64,000 bases of DNA from Yersinia aldovae ATCC 35236 (GCF_000173735.1 NZ_ACCB01000012.1:41058-105057), one strand, 5' to 3'. Numbered from the stretch's first letter, positions 49,753 to 61,365 are shown. Notes: a model not told the origin generated them from the sequence alone. Numbers and translations are program-made.

Positions 49753-51135
49753 GTGAGCACAATGTCCTTTTCTTCCCTGACACTGCCTGCTGAGCAGTTG
49801 TCTAATCTAAACGAACTTGGCTATACCGAGATGACACCGGTACAGGCCGCGGCATTACCCGCCATCCTCAATGGGCAGGATGTGCGGGCGAAAGCTAAAA
49901 CCGGCAGTGGCAAAACCGCCGCATTCGGTATCGGGCTGCTCGACAAAATCGCGGTGGGGGAGTTCGTTACCCAGGCGCTGATTCTATGCCCGACTCGCGA
50001 ACTGGCAGACCAGGTCAGTAAAGAGTTACGCCGTTTAGCGCGCTTTACTCAAAACATTAAAATCCTAACACTGTGCGGCGGCCAACCGATGGGCCACCAA
50101 TTGGATTCTCTGGTTCATGCGCCTCATATCGTCGTGGGTACACCGGGGCGCATTCAGGAGCACCTGCGTAAAAAGACACTGGTACTGGATGAACTGAAAA
50201 TTCTGGTTTTAGACGAAGCTGACCGCATGTTGGATATGGGTTTTACCGATGCCATTGACGATGTGATTGCTTACACCCCTGTGCAGCGCCAGACTTTACT
50301 GTTCTCTGCCACCTATCCGGCAGGTATTGAGCGGATCAGCGCCAGAGTGCAGCGTGAACCGCTGAATGTTGAAGTCGATGATGGTGATGAAGAGCCGGCA
50401 ATTGAGCAGGTGCTGTTTGAAACCACCCGTGAGAAACGCTTACCGCTGCTGATTTCAGTATTAAGCCATTATCAGCCAGATTCTTGCGTGGTGTTTTGTA
50501 ACACCAAAAAAGACTGCCAGAGTGTTTATGAGGCTTTGGAATCCCGTGGTATTAGTGTTCTGGCCTTACACGGTGATTTGGAACAACGCGATCGCGATCA
50601 GGTATTAGTGCGTTTTGCTAACCATAGTTGCCGGGTGTTGGTTGCAACCGATGTTGCTGCCCGTGGTCTGGATATCAAAGATTTAGCGCTGGTGGTTAAC
50701 TTTGAACTGGCGTTCGATCCTGAAGTGCATGTTCACCGTATTGGTCGCACTGGGCGAGCAGGGATGAGCGGCCTGGCTGTCAGCCTGTGTACGCCACAAG
50801 AGATGACCCGCGCCCATGCCATTGAAGATTATCTGCAAATTAAATTGAAGTGGACTTCCGCAGAGCAGATTAGCCGCAGCACCAACACCATGCCGGAGCC
50901 GGAAATGGTGACGCTGTGTATTGACGGTGGGCGTAAAGCCAAGATCCGCCCCGGTGATATTCTGGGTGCTTTAACCGGTGATGCAGGCTTGACGGCGGCA
51001 GATGTAGGTAAAATCGACATGTTCCCGGTCCACGCCTATGTTGCTATTCGCAAAGCCAGCGCCAAACGAGCCTTACAACAGTTGCAGCAAGGTAAGATCA
51101 AAGGCAAAAATTGCAAAGCCCGTTTACTTAAATAA
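49753..51135 (+). CDS. dbpA: ATP-dependent RNA helicase DbpA
   Basis: DEAD-box helicase acting on 23S rRNA during 50S assembly. 460 residues. Motifs in order: AKTGSGKT (I), PTRELADQ (Ia), TPGR (Ib), LDEADRML (II), SATYP (III), ATDVAARGLDI (V), HRIGRTGRAG (VI), then the DbpA RNA-binding domain (TLCIDGGRKAKIRPGDILGA) that targets hairpin 92. Starts GTG 49753 and ATG 49762 are both possible. E. coli keeps dbpA elsewhere, so its place beside purT/yebG is a lineage difference. Confidence 0.95.
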   Translation: MSTMSFSSLTLPAEQLSNLNELGYTEMTPVQAAALPAILNGQDVRAKAKTGSGKTAAFGIGLLDKIAVGEFVTQALILCPTRELADQVSKELRRLARFTQNIKILTLCGGQPMGHQLDSLVHAPHIVVGTPGRIQEHLRKKTLVLDELKILVLDEADRMLDMGFTDAIDDVIAYTPVQRQTLLFSATYPAGIERISARVQREPLNVEVDDGDEEPAIEQVLFETTREKRLPLLISVLSHYQPDSCVVFCNTKKDCQSVYEALESRGISVLALHGDLEQRDRDQVLVRFANHSCRVLVATDVAARGLDIKDLALVVNFELAFDPEVHVHRIGRTGRAGMSGLAVSLCTPQEMTRAHAIEDYLQIKLKWTSAEQISRSTNTMPEPEMVTLCIDGGRKAKIRPGDILGALTGDAGLTAADVGKIDMFPVHAYVAIRKASAKRALQQLQQGKIKGKNCKARLLK

Positions 51136-51182
51136 TCACGTCGGGGGAAGGGCAGTTGCTCACCCCGAAAAAGCACTGTATA

Positions 51183-51198
51183 CTGTGTTTATATACAG
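51183..51198 (+). promoter_or_regulatory. LexA (SOS) box of yebG
   Basis: CTGTGTTTATATACAG is CTG-N10-CAG with the AT-rich centre of the LexA consensus. It ends 29 bases before the yebG ATG; yebG is a classic SOS gene. Confidence 0.85.
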
Positions 51199-51227
51199 TC
51201 ACTGGTGGGCGAGAAGGATATAGAAAA

Positions 51228-51548
51228 ATGGCCGTTGAAATAAAATTCGTCGTAGTAAGACAAGGTGAGGAAAAAATGACGTTCACAACCAAAAAAGAAG
51301 CCGATGCCTACGATAAAATGCTGGATCTGGCGGATAACTTATCAGAATGGTTGTCACAATCACCTCTGTCACTCGAAGAAGAACAACGCGAGTCATTAAG
51401 CTTCTTCCTGGCAGAAAACAAAGATGCCTTAGGGCAGATTCTGCGTGGTGTCAGCCCTGCGATACCCATTGATGGCATACAAAAAGTAAAATCTGAAAAG
51501 AACAACGCAGATAAAAAAGCCAAACCTGAAGAGAATCAAGCGGCTTAA
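51228..51548 (+). CDS. yebG: SOS-induced protein YebG
   Basis: A 106-residue protein matching E. coli YebG (96): MAVEIKFVVVRQGEEKMTF, then KKEADAYDKMLDLADNL and LSLEEEQRESLSFFLAENKD, with a Lys-rich tail. DNA-damage inducible; molecular role not settled. ATG at 51228 follows AGAAGGATATAG. The LexA box just upstream shows SOS control. Confidence 0.92.
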   Translation: MAVEIKFVVVRQGEEKMTFTTKKEADAYDKMLDLADNLSEWLSQSPLSLEEEQRESLSFFLAENKDALGQILRGVSPAIPIDGIQKVKSEKNNADKKAKPEENQAA

Positions 51549-51587
51549 TCTGGCAACTTTCGGCAGAAAGTGAAAAAGGGATCTAAA

Positions 51588-51899
51588 ATGAATCGTGAAA
51601 TCACCTTCTTCCGTCGCTTTGAGGCGGATATCCTGGCTGATCGTAAAACGATCACTATCCGGGATAGCAGTGAAGCCGATTTCTACCCAGGGGAAACCTT
51701 ACGGGTGTGTCGTAATGAAGATGGCGTGTTTTTTTGTCACATTTTGGTCAAGTCTGTCACGCCAATCACTTTGGATGCCCTGACAGAACGCCATGCTGAG
51801 CAAGAGAATATGTCATTGAGTGAACTGAAAAAGGTAATAAAGGAGATCTATCCCGGCCTGAAGCAGTTTTACGTGATTGAGTTTACGCGGTGTTCATAA
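51588..51899 (+). CDS. yqfB: N4-acetylcytidine amidohydrolase YqfB (ASCH domain)
   Basis: A 103-residue ASCH-domain enzyme, the same length as E. coli YqfB, which removes acetyl from N4-acetylcytidine. Family features: [20 protein letters not shown], with the catalytic Lys and Thr/Glu region (RKTITIRD), PGETLRVCR, and the end QFYVIEF. Start at ATG 51588 behind AAAAAGGG. It lies 39 bases after yebG, so possible co-transcription from the SOS promoter. Usually found elsewhere in E. coli. Confidence 0.88.
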   Translation: MNREITFFRRFEADILADRKTITIRDSSEADFYPGETLRVCRNEDGVFFCHILVKSVTPITLDALTERHAEQENMSLSELKKVIKEIYPGLKQFYVIEFTRCS

Positions 51900-52002
51900 C
51901 ACAGTATTAAATTTATTGTTTATCAATGCAATTACACTCTGTAACCTACCTTTCAATCATCGCTACTGCCGCTGGATAGAGATAATAATATGTGGAGGAG
52001 CA

Positions 52003-52359
52003 ATGAAAAAGACAGGATTAACCTTGGTGTTGGCTACCGTATTGGCGGGTATGACAGTAAGCGCGCAGGCTCAGGAACCACGAGTAGCAAAAGTTGCTGC
52101 TTGCCCCGGTTTAAATCAATCGCAAGTCGCCACACAGGTCAAAAGGGACTTTCAGCAAAATCGCATCACTCGTTGGACATTAGATAAAAAACTGTTAGGC
52201 ACAGATAGCCCGGTGGTATGGATCAATACCGTTGATATCACCGGCAACGATGATATCTGGCAGGTTCCACTTACCGCCCGTGGTAACAAAGGCGATAAAA
52301 CCTATCAGGTGGTCCTCGATTGTAAGGCGGGCACCATCACCTATACCCTGCGAGCTTAA
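52003..52359 (+). CDS. yebF: Exported protein YebF
   Basis: A 118-residue precursor identical in length to E. coli YebF, one of few proteins released to the medium by laboratory strains. Sec signal peptide MKKTGLTLVLATVLAGMTVSA, then a small cystatin-like domain with two cysteines (AACPGL and LDCKAG) likely forming a disulfide. In relatives YebF is also a colicin-M-immunity-like fold (Cmi). ATG 52003 follows GGAGGAG. Single gene. Confidence 0.93.
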   Translation: MKKTGLTLVLATVLAGMTVSAQAQEPRVAKVAACPGLNQSQVATQVKRDFQQNRITRWTLDKKLLGTDSPVVWINTVDITGNDDIWQVPLTARGNKGDKTYQVVLDCKAGTITYTLRA

Positions 52360-52564
52360 AGCCATAACTCTGGAGTTAAGCTAATCACGGCCAAACAGGT
52401 GCTGGCGATAACATATCCTGCACCTGTCTATCTTCCTGTTTATTATTGAATGAGTTCCCAGTAACTAAATTATAAGCGTGTGCTGCCACTTGGCATCAAA
52501 CGGCAATCGTGTCACTCTCGCTATAACGTTACAGAACAAAGAACACAGATGGATACCCCAATCA

Positions 52565-54619
52565 ATGACCACACCTCCAAAGGCAGATAAACGTCCCTAT
52601 CCGATGACGCTACACGGTGATACCCGTGTTGATGATTACTATTGGCTTCGAGATGATGAGCGCACAGATGCTGACGTTTTGGGTTACTTGCAAGCCGAAA
52701 ATGACTTCACTAAAGCGGTGCTTGAGCCGCAGCAATCCTTGCGTGAGACGCTCTATCAGGAGATGGTGGATCGCATCCCGCCTCAGGAGGAATCCGTTCC
52801 TTACACCCGAAATGGTTATCGCTATCAGACCCGTTTTGAACCTGGCAATGAATATGCAATCAACGTGCGCCAGCCAGTTTGGGCCGATAGCAGTTGGGAA
52901 ACGTTGCTGGACGGTAATCAGCGCGCAGCAGAAAGTGAGTTTTATACCTTAGGCGGATTGGATGTTAGCCCTGATAACCAATTATTGGCTGTTGCAGAGG
53001 ATTTTTTATCACGCCGTCAATATGATATCCGGATAAAGCATTTACAAAATGATGTCTGGTTTGATGAAGTGATCAGCAATACCTCCGGTAACTTTGAGTG
53101 GGCTAATGATTCAAAAAACCTCTATTACGTGCGTAAGCATGAAAAAACCTTATTGCCATACCAAGTCTATCGCCATGTTATCGGCAGCGATTCGCAACCA
53201 GACCAACTGATTTATGAGGAAACTGACGACACCTTCTATGTCAGTCTGGAAAAAACCACCTCTGAGCGATTCATCCTTATCCACTTAAGCAGTACTACAA
53301 CATCAGAAATCTTATTGTTGGATGCCGATCAGCCTGAAGCGGTGCCGCAAATGTTTGGGCCACGCCGTAAAGATCATGAATATGGGTTAGATCACTATAA
53401 GCAGCATTTTTACATTCGTTCTAATAAAGACGGCAAGAATTTTGGTCTGTATAAAATTGCGGAAACCAGCAGTGAACCCGCTGATTTTTCAGATGAATCA
53501 AAGTGGGAATCGTTGATTTCGCCAAGAACTGCTGTGATGTTGGAAGGTTTTAGCCTATTTCGCGATTGGTTGGTAGTCGAAGAGCGCAGTGACGGGCTGA
53601 CTCATTTACGGCAGATTCACTGGGATACTGGCGATCAGAAGTCTATCACTTTCGATGACCCAACTTATGTCACCTGGCTGGCTTATAACCCAGAGCCGGA
53701 AACAGAACTACTGCGCTATGGATATTCCTCCATGACCACGCCCAGCTCGATGTTTGAGCTAAATATGGACACGGGCGCTCGTCAGTTGTTGAAACAGCAG
53801 GAAGTGAAAAATTTCATGCCGGAGCAATATCGCAGTGAACGGATTTGGGTGACAGCAACAGATGGCGTGAAAATCCCGGTTTCATTGGTTTATCACCGCG
53901 ACCACTTTGTTTCTGGCGGCAATCCGTTGCTGGTCTATGGTTATGGCTCGTATGGTAGCAGCATGGATCCGGCATTCAGTGGCAGCCGTCTAAGCCTGCT
54001 GGATCGTGGTTTTGTTTTTGCACTGGCACATATTCGCGGTGGTGGCGAGCTGGGTCAACAATGGTATGAGGACGGAAAGTTATTGAATAAACTAAATACA
54101 TTCAATGACTTTACTGATGTAACCAGAGCGTTGGTTGCCGAAGGTTATGGTGATGCCAACCGTGTGTTTGCTATGGGGGGCAGCGCCGGGGGCTTGCTGA
54201 TGGGAGCCGTTATCAATCAGGCACCTGAGCTGTATAAAGGTGTCGTGGCACAGGTGCCTTTTGTTGATGTAGTTACCACTATGTTGGATGAGTCGATTCC
54301 ATTGACTACCGGTGAGTATGACGAGTGGGGCAATCCGAATGATGAGGTGTACTACAACTACATTAAGCAGTACAGCCCTTATGATCAGGTGAAAGCGCAA
54401 GATTACCCGCACATGCTGGTGACCACCGGGTTGCATGATTCACAAGTCCAGTATTGGGAGCCTGCTAAATGGGTCGCTAAGCTGCGTGAAATGAAGACGG
54501 ATGACCGTCAACTACTGCTGTATACCGACCTGGATTCAGGGCATGGGGGGAAATCAGGCCGCTTTAAAGCGTATGAAGATATCGCTCTGGAGTACGCATT
54601 TATTCTGGCCCTGGCCTGA
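52565..54619 (+). CDS. ptrB: Oligopeptidase B
   Basis: Prolyl-oligopeptidase-family serine peptidase that cuts small peptides after Arg/Lys in the cytosol. 684 residues from ATG 52565 (E. coli 686). N-terminal seven-bladed propeller, then the alpha/beta-hydrolase with the nucleophile in [12 protein letters not shown], acid region [15 protein letters not shown], and His in [10 protein letters not shown]. The acidic residues that select basic substrates (EWGNP region) are present. The upstream 29 codons in frame are not family-like. Confidence 0.95.
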   Translation: MTTPPKADKRPYPMTLHGDTRVDDYYWLRDDERTDADVLGYLQAENDFTKAVLEPQQSLRETLYQEMVDRIPPQEESVPYTRNGYRYQTRFEPGNEYAINVRQPVWADSSWETLLDGNQRAAESEFYTLGGLDVSPDNQLLAVAEDFLSRRQYDIRIKHLQNDVWFDEVISNTSGNFEWANDSKNLYYVRKHEKTLLPYQVYRHVIGSDSQPDQLIYEETDDTFYVSLEKTTSERFILIHLSSTTTSEILLLDADQPEAVPQMFGPRRKDHEYGLDHYKQHFYIRSNKDGKNFGLYKIAETSSEPADFSDESKWESLISPRTAVMLEGFSLFRDWLVVEERSDGLTHLRQIHWDTGDQKSITFDDPTYVTWLAYNPEPETELLRYGYSSMTTPSSMFELNMDTGARQLLKQQEVKNFMPEQYRSERIWVTATDGVKIPVSLVYHRDHFVSGGNPLLVYGYGSYGSSMDPAFSGSRLSLLDRGFVFALAHIRGGGELGQQWYEDGKLLNKLNTFNDFTDVTRALVAEGYGDANRVFAMGGSAGGLLMGAVINQAPELYKGVVAQVPFVDVVTTMLDESIPLTTGEYDEWGNPNDEVYYNYIKQYSPYDQVKAQDYPHMLVTTGLHDSQVQYWEPAKWVAKLREMKTDDRQLLLYTDLDSGHGGKSGRFKAYEDIALEYAFILALA

Positions 54620-54632
54620 TTCAGACAGCAAA

Positions 54633-55291
54633 TTACGTCAGATAATGGGTCAGGGTATGGCGCATATCTGGGGTAAGGTCGCTGATAGAGGTTAGCATCC
54701 AACGCAGGTAGTCCGGATCTTGCCGGGCTATCTGTTCAATGCTTTTCCTCGGTATTTACCGAACTTAAATGTCTGCAATATCAGAGGCTGTTGCGTCATC
54801 TCTGCCATCTGTTGTGCATTCCATCCAGAGTCTTTCATTATGCGCTGCAACAGTGCGGCGGTAACGTAGCAGTCATATAACGCACGATGAGGATAGAGGT
54901 TATCCGGCACTGAGACATTCAGGCGCAAAGCGTATCGCAAATATTGATTACTGTGCTTAATATCAGGATAAAGCATTCGGGCCAATTTGAGGGTGCAAAT
55001 CCATTGTCCTCCCATCTCGGGTAAGACGCCACGATCAAAGGGAGCATTATGAGCGACGTAATAAGGGCTGCCTTGGTATTTCCTGACCGCAACGGCAATC
55101 CGTGGTTTGCCTTCAACCATCTCTTCGGTGATATGGTGAATAACCATAGCGTCAATACTGATAGGCCGGTCCGGGCTAATCAGGTCGCTCATGGGATTAT
55201 TCAATACGCCATCAACCACATCAATAGATGCCACTTCAACGATACCGCCTTCTAAACCACAGGTTTCAGTATCGATAACACGAAAATACAT
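54633..55291 (-). pseudogene. exoX: Exodeoxyribonuclease X, frameshifted near the C-terminus
   Basis: DnaQ-like 3'-5' exonuclease: MYFRVIDTETCGLEGG (ExoI), AHNAPFDRGVLPEM (ExoII) and YPHRALYDCYVTAALL (ExoIII) are intact. The open frame ends at 54728 after FGKYRGKALNR. Inserting one base in the GCATTGAACAG segment (54732-54742) gives KAIEQIARQDPDYLRWML and runs to a TAA at 54633, making 219 residues like E. coli (220). The catalytic core would still be made, so even a real frameshift may leave activity. Next to ptrB as in E. coli. Confidence 0.88.
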
Positions 55292-55328
55292 TTTTATTCC
55301 CCGCAGGCAATCGCCAAATCATAGCAAC

Positions 55329-55354
55329 AAAAAACCCGCCTTGTGTGGCGGGTT
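55329..55354 (-). terminator. Terminator of the Lys-rich gene
   Basis: On the minus strand AAACCCGCC/GGCGGGTTT with six T, about 25 bases after the stop at 55378. It also separates this gene from exoX. Confidence 0.85.
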
Positions 55355-55377
55355 TACTGACGAGACGAAAAGCCCGT

Positions 55378-55491
55378 TTATTCAGCGCTGGTAGACGATG
55401 ATTTTTTGTCACGTTTCTCAGCTTTTTTCTCAGCTGGCGTTTTTAGTGGCTTTTTCTTCGCGTTCTTTTTGCTGTCCATTCCCTTACTCAT
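55378..55491 (-). CDS. Small Lys-rich basic protein
   Basis: A 37-residue product from ATG 55491: MSKGMDSKKNAKKKP, then LKTPAEKKAEKRDKKSS. Over a third is lysine, with a TPAEKKAEKR core that looks conserved rather than random. A purine-rich site (GGTAAAGAGAGG) precedes the ATG and a terminator follows. Function unknown; nucleic-acid contact is a guess from charge. Confidence 0.65.
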   Translation of the reverse strand: MSKGMDSKKNAKKKPLKTPAEKKAEKRDKKSSSTSAE

Positions 55492-55740
55492 GGCTTGCCT
55501 CTCTTTACCTTCGGTTAGGTTGGTACGCGCTCCTATTAACCACCTAATCCGAGTAAGTTGCAAGGGAAGAAAGCATTGATGCACTTAATTTGTTGTTTAA
55601 CCTGATTATTATTAAATAATAATTCATCCAGTTATAGTTTAATTGTCATGATGTGGCGGTATGAGAGCGGCAAAGCTGTCAAGATATGGCGTAATTATCG
55701 CCAGTTGATGAAATTAATGGGTTGATTGACGTAAATGTGA

Positions 55741-56763
<1,023 letters not shown>

Positions 56764-56845
56764 CAACTCATTACCCATTGAGGCGAATATAAGTTCTTAC
56801 TCCACAGACTCCCCCCGCCAGCCAATCGCTTGCGGGAGGGGGTTA

Positions 56846-57076
56846 TCACTTCACTTTCGGCTCATAGGGCAGACGCGACAGTTTGTGTGATTCACTACGG
56901 TAATGAGCTAATCGCAGCAGAAAATATTCACGCAGCTCATCAGGTTGTTCGCGTGCAACCATTTCAGGAATCACCGGCATATTGTAGCGCTCTTTAAATG
57001 CTACACCCGAAGCGGCCAGATCAACGTTCATTTTTGCTGTTTCTTCATCAGAAAGTTCTGCCAAATTGTATCCCAC
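56846..57076 (-). CDS. holE: DNA polymerase III theta subunit
   Basis: A 76-residue accessory subunit that binds the epsilon proofreading subunit. The whole length matches E. coli Hol[37 protein letters not shown] and [23 protein letters not shown] at 57076 follows AAAGGAGAA. Convergent with pip and divergent from ftnA. Confidence 0.95.
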   Translation of the reverse strand: MGYNLAELSDEETAKMNVDLAASGVAFKERYNMPVIPEMVAREQPDELREYFLLRLAHYRSESHKLSRLPYEPKVK

Positions 57077-57451
57077 GGTTTTCTCCTTTCGGGATCATAT
57101 GCTATGGCGCAAAAGGTAATGCAGACGGCAGATATTGGCAAGTAGGTTATGTTGCTACCTGCGAGAATAAAGTAATCACCATAAATAGATGATATTAATA
57201 TTTATCGTATTGATTATCATTGAGTGATTTTTAATTCAAATAAGAATCGTTCTTTTTAGTGTTCATAACTTAACGTAAATAACTAACTATTTTTTATTTT
57301 CATAAAAATCTATATTAAACATGGCCTTATATATAATTTATTTTTTTATTAAATATTAATGTGAATAGGGTGTTCTTATTTTGTTTTTAGCTTGGCATAA
57401 TACACCGAGTTAATCGTTGCTTACCTGCATTATAAAAATAAGGGAATTATT
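57077..57451. other. holE-ftnA intergenic region with Fur-like sites
   Basis: About 375 AT-rich bases. Two Fur-like stretches, ATCGTATTGATTATCATTG (57204-57222) and AATAAGAATCGTTCTTTTT (57238-57256), lie about 200 bases upstream of ftnA, recalling the distal Fur sites that activate E. coli ftnA by displacing H-NS. No gene seen. Confidence 0.45.
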
Positions 57452-57961
57452 ATGTTGAAAACAGAAATGGCAAAAAAGCTCAATGAGCAGCTGAATCTGG
57501 AATTTTACTCTGCAAATCTTTATCTACAAATGAGCGCCTGGTGCAGCGACAAAGGTTTTGAAGGTGCTGCGGCATTTTTAAAAGAGCATTCTCAAGAAGA
57601 GATGCAGCATATGCAGCGTTTGTTTGAATACCTTAGTGGAACTGGCTCCATGCCTGTGCTGGGTACCATCACCGCACCGCCAATCGATTTCGCATCGCTG
57701 GCTGATGTATTTGAACTGACGTATGAGCATGAACAACGTATTACGACTAAAATTAATGAGTTAGCGCATGTGGCTATGACCACTCACGACTACTCTACAT
57801 TCAACTTCCTGCAATGGTATGTGTCTGAACAACATGAAGAAGAAAAACTGTTCAAATCTATTCTGGATAAATTGGCGTTGGTAGGAAATAGCGGTAATGC
57901 GTTATTCTTTGTCGATAAAGACTTGAAAACAATGGCGACTCAGAGCCACAGTCAGGCTTAA
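57452..57961 (+). CDS. ftnA: Non-haem ferritin FtnA
   Basis: Iron-storage ferritin, 169 residues, forming a 24-mer shell. Ferroxidase ligands are in [16 protein letters not shown] (Glu), [12 protein letters not shown] (Glu/His) and [13 protein letters not shown] (Glu). Tyr24-type residue present. ATG at 57452 follows AAGGGAAT. Single gene with a strong terminator. Confidence 0.95.
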   Translation: MLKTEMAKKLNEQLNLEFYSANLYLQMSAWCSDKGFEGAAAFLKEHSQEEMQHMQRLFEYLSGTGSMPVLGTITAPPIDFASLADVFELTYEHEQRITTKINELAHVAMTTHDYSTFNFLQWYVSEQHEEEKLFKSILDKLALVGNSGNALFFVDKDLKTMATQSHSQA

Positions 57962-57995
57962 TCGCTCCCCTGGCCGTCGCCTTAAAAAGTACCCG

Positions 57996-58043
57996 CCGCA
58001 GTGTCCAGCCCCCAAATCACGGGATCAGGAACTGCGGTTTTTT
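57996..58043 (+). terminator. Terminator of ftnA
   Basis: Stem CCGCAGT/ACTGCGG (57996-58002 with 58031-58037) with a long loop, followed by six T. The remaining bases to 58343 carry no gene and should hold the yobA promoter. Confidence 0.7.
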
Positions 58044-58343
58044 GTTGTATAGTGAAGGCATTTAATTTCGTGTGGTTACCTATCTTGTTGTTTTCGTGCT
58101 AATAGCATGTGGTTTAGCTTGGGTTTCTCGACTTCCCAAGGTTAAATCGTTATCATTTGCAATAACGGCGTAAGTAATTTGATTTATTGCTTATATTTCA
58201 ATCGTCGTTCAGAATTTGGCGCTTTATTTTGTGTGCTATCTCACAGGTAGTACAATTGACTGGAAGTGATAGGGGTTCACGCTGCCAATATAAGATATGG
58301 TTGGTAGTAGGTTGATTCTTCTCCCCATCGATTAAGGGATACC

Positions 58344-58748
58344 ATGACTGTTTCTAAAGTACGGTTTATTCGCAAAATACGTTCTTCCTGCCGTATGCTT
58401 TCGGCATTAATTGTATTATTCGTTGGTCTTTCCAGCCAGCAAGCTTTGGCTCATGCACACTTGAAAGTCGAGTCTCCCGCTGCCGATACCACTATAAATG
58501 CGGCTCCAGAGGCACTGACCCTGGCTTTCTCTGAAGGTATAGAACTGAATTTTAGCGGTGTTAAAGTCATTGGCCCTGATAACCATGTGGTAAAAACCGG
58601 CGAGCTAAAATTAGATCCAGCGAACAATACACAATTGATTTTGCCAATCGATAATGCCTTAACCGCCGGAAAATATAATGTTTCATGGCATGTGGTTTCT
58701 GTTGATGGTCATAAAACTAAAGGCACATATAGCTTTACTGTGAAATAA
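58344..58748 (+). CDS. yobA: CopC-family periplasmic copper protein YobA
   Basis: A 134-residue precursor: signal peptide (LSALIVLFVGLSSQQALA) then a CopC beta-barrel starting HAHLKVESPAADT with the N-terminal His copper ligand, and VVSVDGHKTKGTYSFTV carrying the second His site. It binds Cu2+ in the periplasm. It is followed after 2 bases by the CopD-type membrane protein, so the pair acts together in copper handling. Confidence 0.92.
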   Translation: MTVSKVRFIRKIRSSCRMLSALIVLFVGLSSQQALAHAHLKVESPAADTTINAAPEALTLAFSEGIELNFSGVKVIGPDNHVVKTGELKLDPANNTQLILPIDNALTAGKYNVSWHVVSVDGHKTKGTYSFTVK

Positions 58749-58750
58749 AT

Positions 58751-59635
58751 ATGTCTTTAGCGACTCTATTCGTACTGTGTCGCTTTCTGCACTTTCTGGC
58801 GGTGATGCTGATGTTTGGTATTAGTATATTCACCGCCTTGCTAGCACCAGATCGCTTCTCTTCGACACTCAGAACGCGCCTGTTACCCCTGTTTACCTTC
58901 AGCACACTGCTGGGGCTGCTTTCTGCTATTGGTCTTTTGGCAATTCAGGCAGGCATGATGGGCGATGGCTGGGCTGATACTTACCGGCTAACCGTTTGGT
59001 GGGCAGTATTGGGAACCCGATTTGGTCAGGTATGGCAGTGGCATCTTGCATTATCCATCTTGAGTATGTGGATTGTAGTGCTGGGTACAACCCGTTTTTA
59101 CTATCAATTGATGGTAGGGAGTTCCACTCTATTATTGGCAAGCCTGGCATTTACCGGGCACGCGGCGATGCATGATGGTGCTCTGGGGTGGATTCATCAA
59201 ACTAATCAAATCATACATCTACTCAGTGCAGGTTATTGGGTGGGGTGTTTACCCGCGCTGTTGATTTGCCTTACATATAGCCTTAACTCTGATGTTAAAC
59301 GCGAAGCCATCACTACGTTGGTTCGGTTTTCAAGCTGGGGGCATCTGGCGGTTGCATTGGTACTGGCCACCGGTGCGATTAACAGCATTATCATGCTGCG
59401 TGATACCTCGCTGGCACTGACATCGGACTATCAGATATTACTCCTCTGCAAGGTGGTTTTGGTTATGTTCATGCTGGTGGTTGCGTTGCTTAACCGTTAT
59501 CGGATCGTTCCGATGCTCAGGCAGCTACCGACAAAGGCCCACTTCTGGCTGGTGGTAAATAGCGGCATCGAAATCATCCTTGGTGCTGCCGTATTACTGC
59601 TAGTGAGCATTTTTGCCACGATGGCTCCGGTATAA
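58751..59635 (+). CDS. yebZ: CopD-family inner-membrane protein YebZ
   Basis: A 294-residue membrane protein with about eight helices and the CopD domain. Conserved histidines are in CRFLHFLAVMLMFG and FTGHAAMHDGALGWIHQTNQ, probable metal ligands. With YobA it forms the CopCD-like unit of the yobA-yebZ-yebY operon; copper import or storage is inferred from family. Confidence 0.92.
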   Translation: MSLATLFVLCRFLHFLAVMLMFGISIFTALLAPDRFSSTLRTRLLPLFTFSTLLGLLSAIGLLAIQAGMMGDGWADTYRLTVWWAVLGTRFGQVWQWHLALSILSMWIVVLGTTRFYYQLMVGSSTLLLASLAFTGHAAMHDGALGWIHQTNQIIHLLSAGYWVGCLPALLICLTYSLNSDVKREAITTLVRFSSWGHLAVALVLATGAINSIIMLRDTSLALTSDYQILLLCKVVLVMFMLVVALLNRYRIVPMLRQLPTKAHFWLVVNSGIEIILGAAVLLLVSIFATMAPV

Positions 59636-59716
59636 CGTAAAATAAACAGCCGCAGAGATTGTCAGTATGCTTGCATCAATGTGGATGTATGCGAGAAAAT
59701 CAACGCATTCAGCTAA

Positions 59717-60073
59717 TTGAGGAAATATAAGATGAAAGGTTTTGTGCTAGTACTATCACTGCTAATATTGTCGACTAATGCTGTTGCTGCGGGAAAAGTC
59801 ATCACTGTCAGTAAGTTTGAATTTGGTAAGCAATGGGCGTTTAGCCGTGAAGAAGTGATGCTGGAATGTCGCACCGGGAATGCGCTTTTTGTGATTAATC
59901 CCAGTACCTTAGCGCAATATCCTTTGAATGACATTGCCACTGAACAAATGAAGTCGGGTCACGTATTGGCAAAACCTTTAGATGTATTGTTGTTGGATGA
60001 CAGCACCAAACCAGGTCAAAAAATGAGTTTGGAGCCATTCCAGTTGCGTGCAATGACATTGTGTGGAAAATAA
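59717..60073 (+). CDS. yebY: YebY family periplasmic protein
   Basis: A 118-residue exported protein (DUF2511). Signal peptide [19 protein letters not shown], then [20 protein letters not shown] and a cysteine pair (LECRTG, TLCGK). It belongs to the yobA-yebZ-yebY set; a role in copper delivery or heme enzyme maturation is only inferred from neighbours. ATG behind GAGGAAA, 81 bases after yebZ. Confidence 0.9.
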   Translation: MRKYKMKGFVLVLSLLILSTNAVAAGKVITVSKFEFGKQWAFSREEVMLECRTGNALFVINPSTLAQYPLNDIATEQMKSGHVLAKPLDVLLLDDSTKPGQKMSLEPFQLRAMTLCGK

Positions 60074-60235
60074 TCAGCCTGACTACAGCTTATCGAGATA
60101 TTAGATTATATTTAACAGCCAGTTAGCTATTCGATGATCAGTTAAAATAGTCATAATCAAAATCAATTTACAACCGTGACTATTTAGTTCCATAGCTAGG
60201 TTGGCGAAACACATGTACTCGACTACTCTTAAAGA

Positions 60236-60339
60236 GTAAGGCTGAATAAGCCTACGTTAATGCCAACTTTTAGCGCACGGCTCTCTCCCAAGAGCCATTT
60301 CCCTAGACCGAATATAGGAATCGTATTCGGTCTCTTTTT
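60236..60339 (+). ncRNA. sdsR: SdsR (RyeB) small RNA
   Basis: About 104 nt, Hfq-binding, SigmaS-dependent sRNA. The body TTAATGCCAACTTTTAGCGC, then ACGGCTCTCTCCCAAGAGCC, and the terminator stem GACCGAATA/TATTCGGTC (60306-60314 with 60324-60332) followed by TCTTTTT match E. coli SdsR almost base for base. The position downstream of yebY is also conserved. The 5' end is approximate. The antisense RyeA would overlap it. The 3' end marks the junction with the mobile island. Confidence 0.92.
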
Positions 60340-60404
60340 AAACTGTTGATTTTAATTGATTTTTTGTGTTCCCCCCGAAATTTCCCCGAAATCCTATAGT
60401 CGGC

Positions 60405-61307
60405 CTAAATCTCAACCCACTCATTTTTACGTGAATCCAGGTATACATTCGTCATTTTCATCGATTTGTGTCCAAGCAATTTCTGTGCAAATTCCTTACC
60501 GTATTCTGCTTCATAAAGACGTGATGCTAGGCTGCGGATCTCGTGAAAGCTGGGAGGGGAAATGTCATAAACCAGATCGGTTGCCTTCAATGCTTTAACA
60601 AATGCTTTGGTGAGCGAGTCCGCATTTAAGGCTCCGGGTTTTCGGCCTGAGCTTTTACTGGATGAGCTGATGAGATATTCACTTTTACTATTATTCAGGC
60701 ACTTCTCTATAATTTCCCCAACCGTGGTATTCATTATTTCCAGCCGTAATGATAGCGATATCGCTATCTGCATCTTGGTTTTACTCTGGACTATCCAAAG
60801 CTTGCCATTATGTACATCACTTCTTTTTAGTTGCCGCACGTCATCACAGCGTTGGCCGGTAGTCAGCGCTAACGCCAGGCTAAGTTGAACCCAGTTTTGC
60901 TGTTGGCCGGCAGCCTCATAAATCTTGCAAAAGGCAGCATAGTCGAGCCGTTCCCGCTTAACTTTTGGTGATGGAGTGCGTGTTGCTTCCACAGGATTGG
61001 TGCTAATTAACCCATCAGCAATGGCTTCCCTAAACACATCAGATAAAACAGAACGCAAATTTACTGCCATCGAGCTTTTACCGTTATCGACATAGGTGTT
61101 AATAAAATTAGCGATATGCTTGGTGGTAACGGTTTCGATCGGCCTATCTCCAAATTGCTGGTTAATATATCCGATTTGCAGGACTCTCATTTTCATAGTG
61201 TTCTCAGCCAGCTCACGACGCTTTAATATCTCTGAATAGCGCTTTAGCCAACTCGCTACGGTATTAACTTCGGCTTTAGCCGCAGGAGTTGGGGCAGGGG
61301 CTTGCAA
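60405..61307 (-). pseudogene. Tyrosine integrase, N-terminally truncated
   Basis: Phage-type site-specific recombinase. Core-binding domain and catalytic domain are intact: TTGQRCDDVRQL (Arg), PSFHEIRSLASRLYE (His-x-x-Arg), KLLGHKSMKMTNVYLDSR (His and nucleophile Tyr). Family homology continues upstream of 61307 as GIIESNFQPVALLERL, but it meets a TAG near 61360, so the roughly 55-residue arm-binding domain is missing. 300 residues remain against about 355. Lying just past sdsR, it is probably the integrase that used sdsR as its attachment site; likely inactive now. Confidence 0.85.
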
Positions 61308-61365
61308 TCGTTCCAGTAGGGCTACTGGCTGAAAGTTTGATTCAATAATCCCTATCCCGGCAGTA

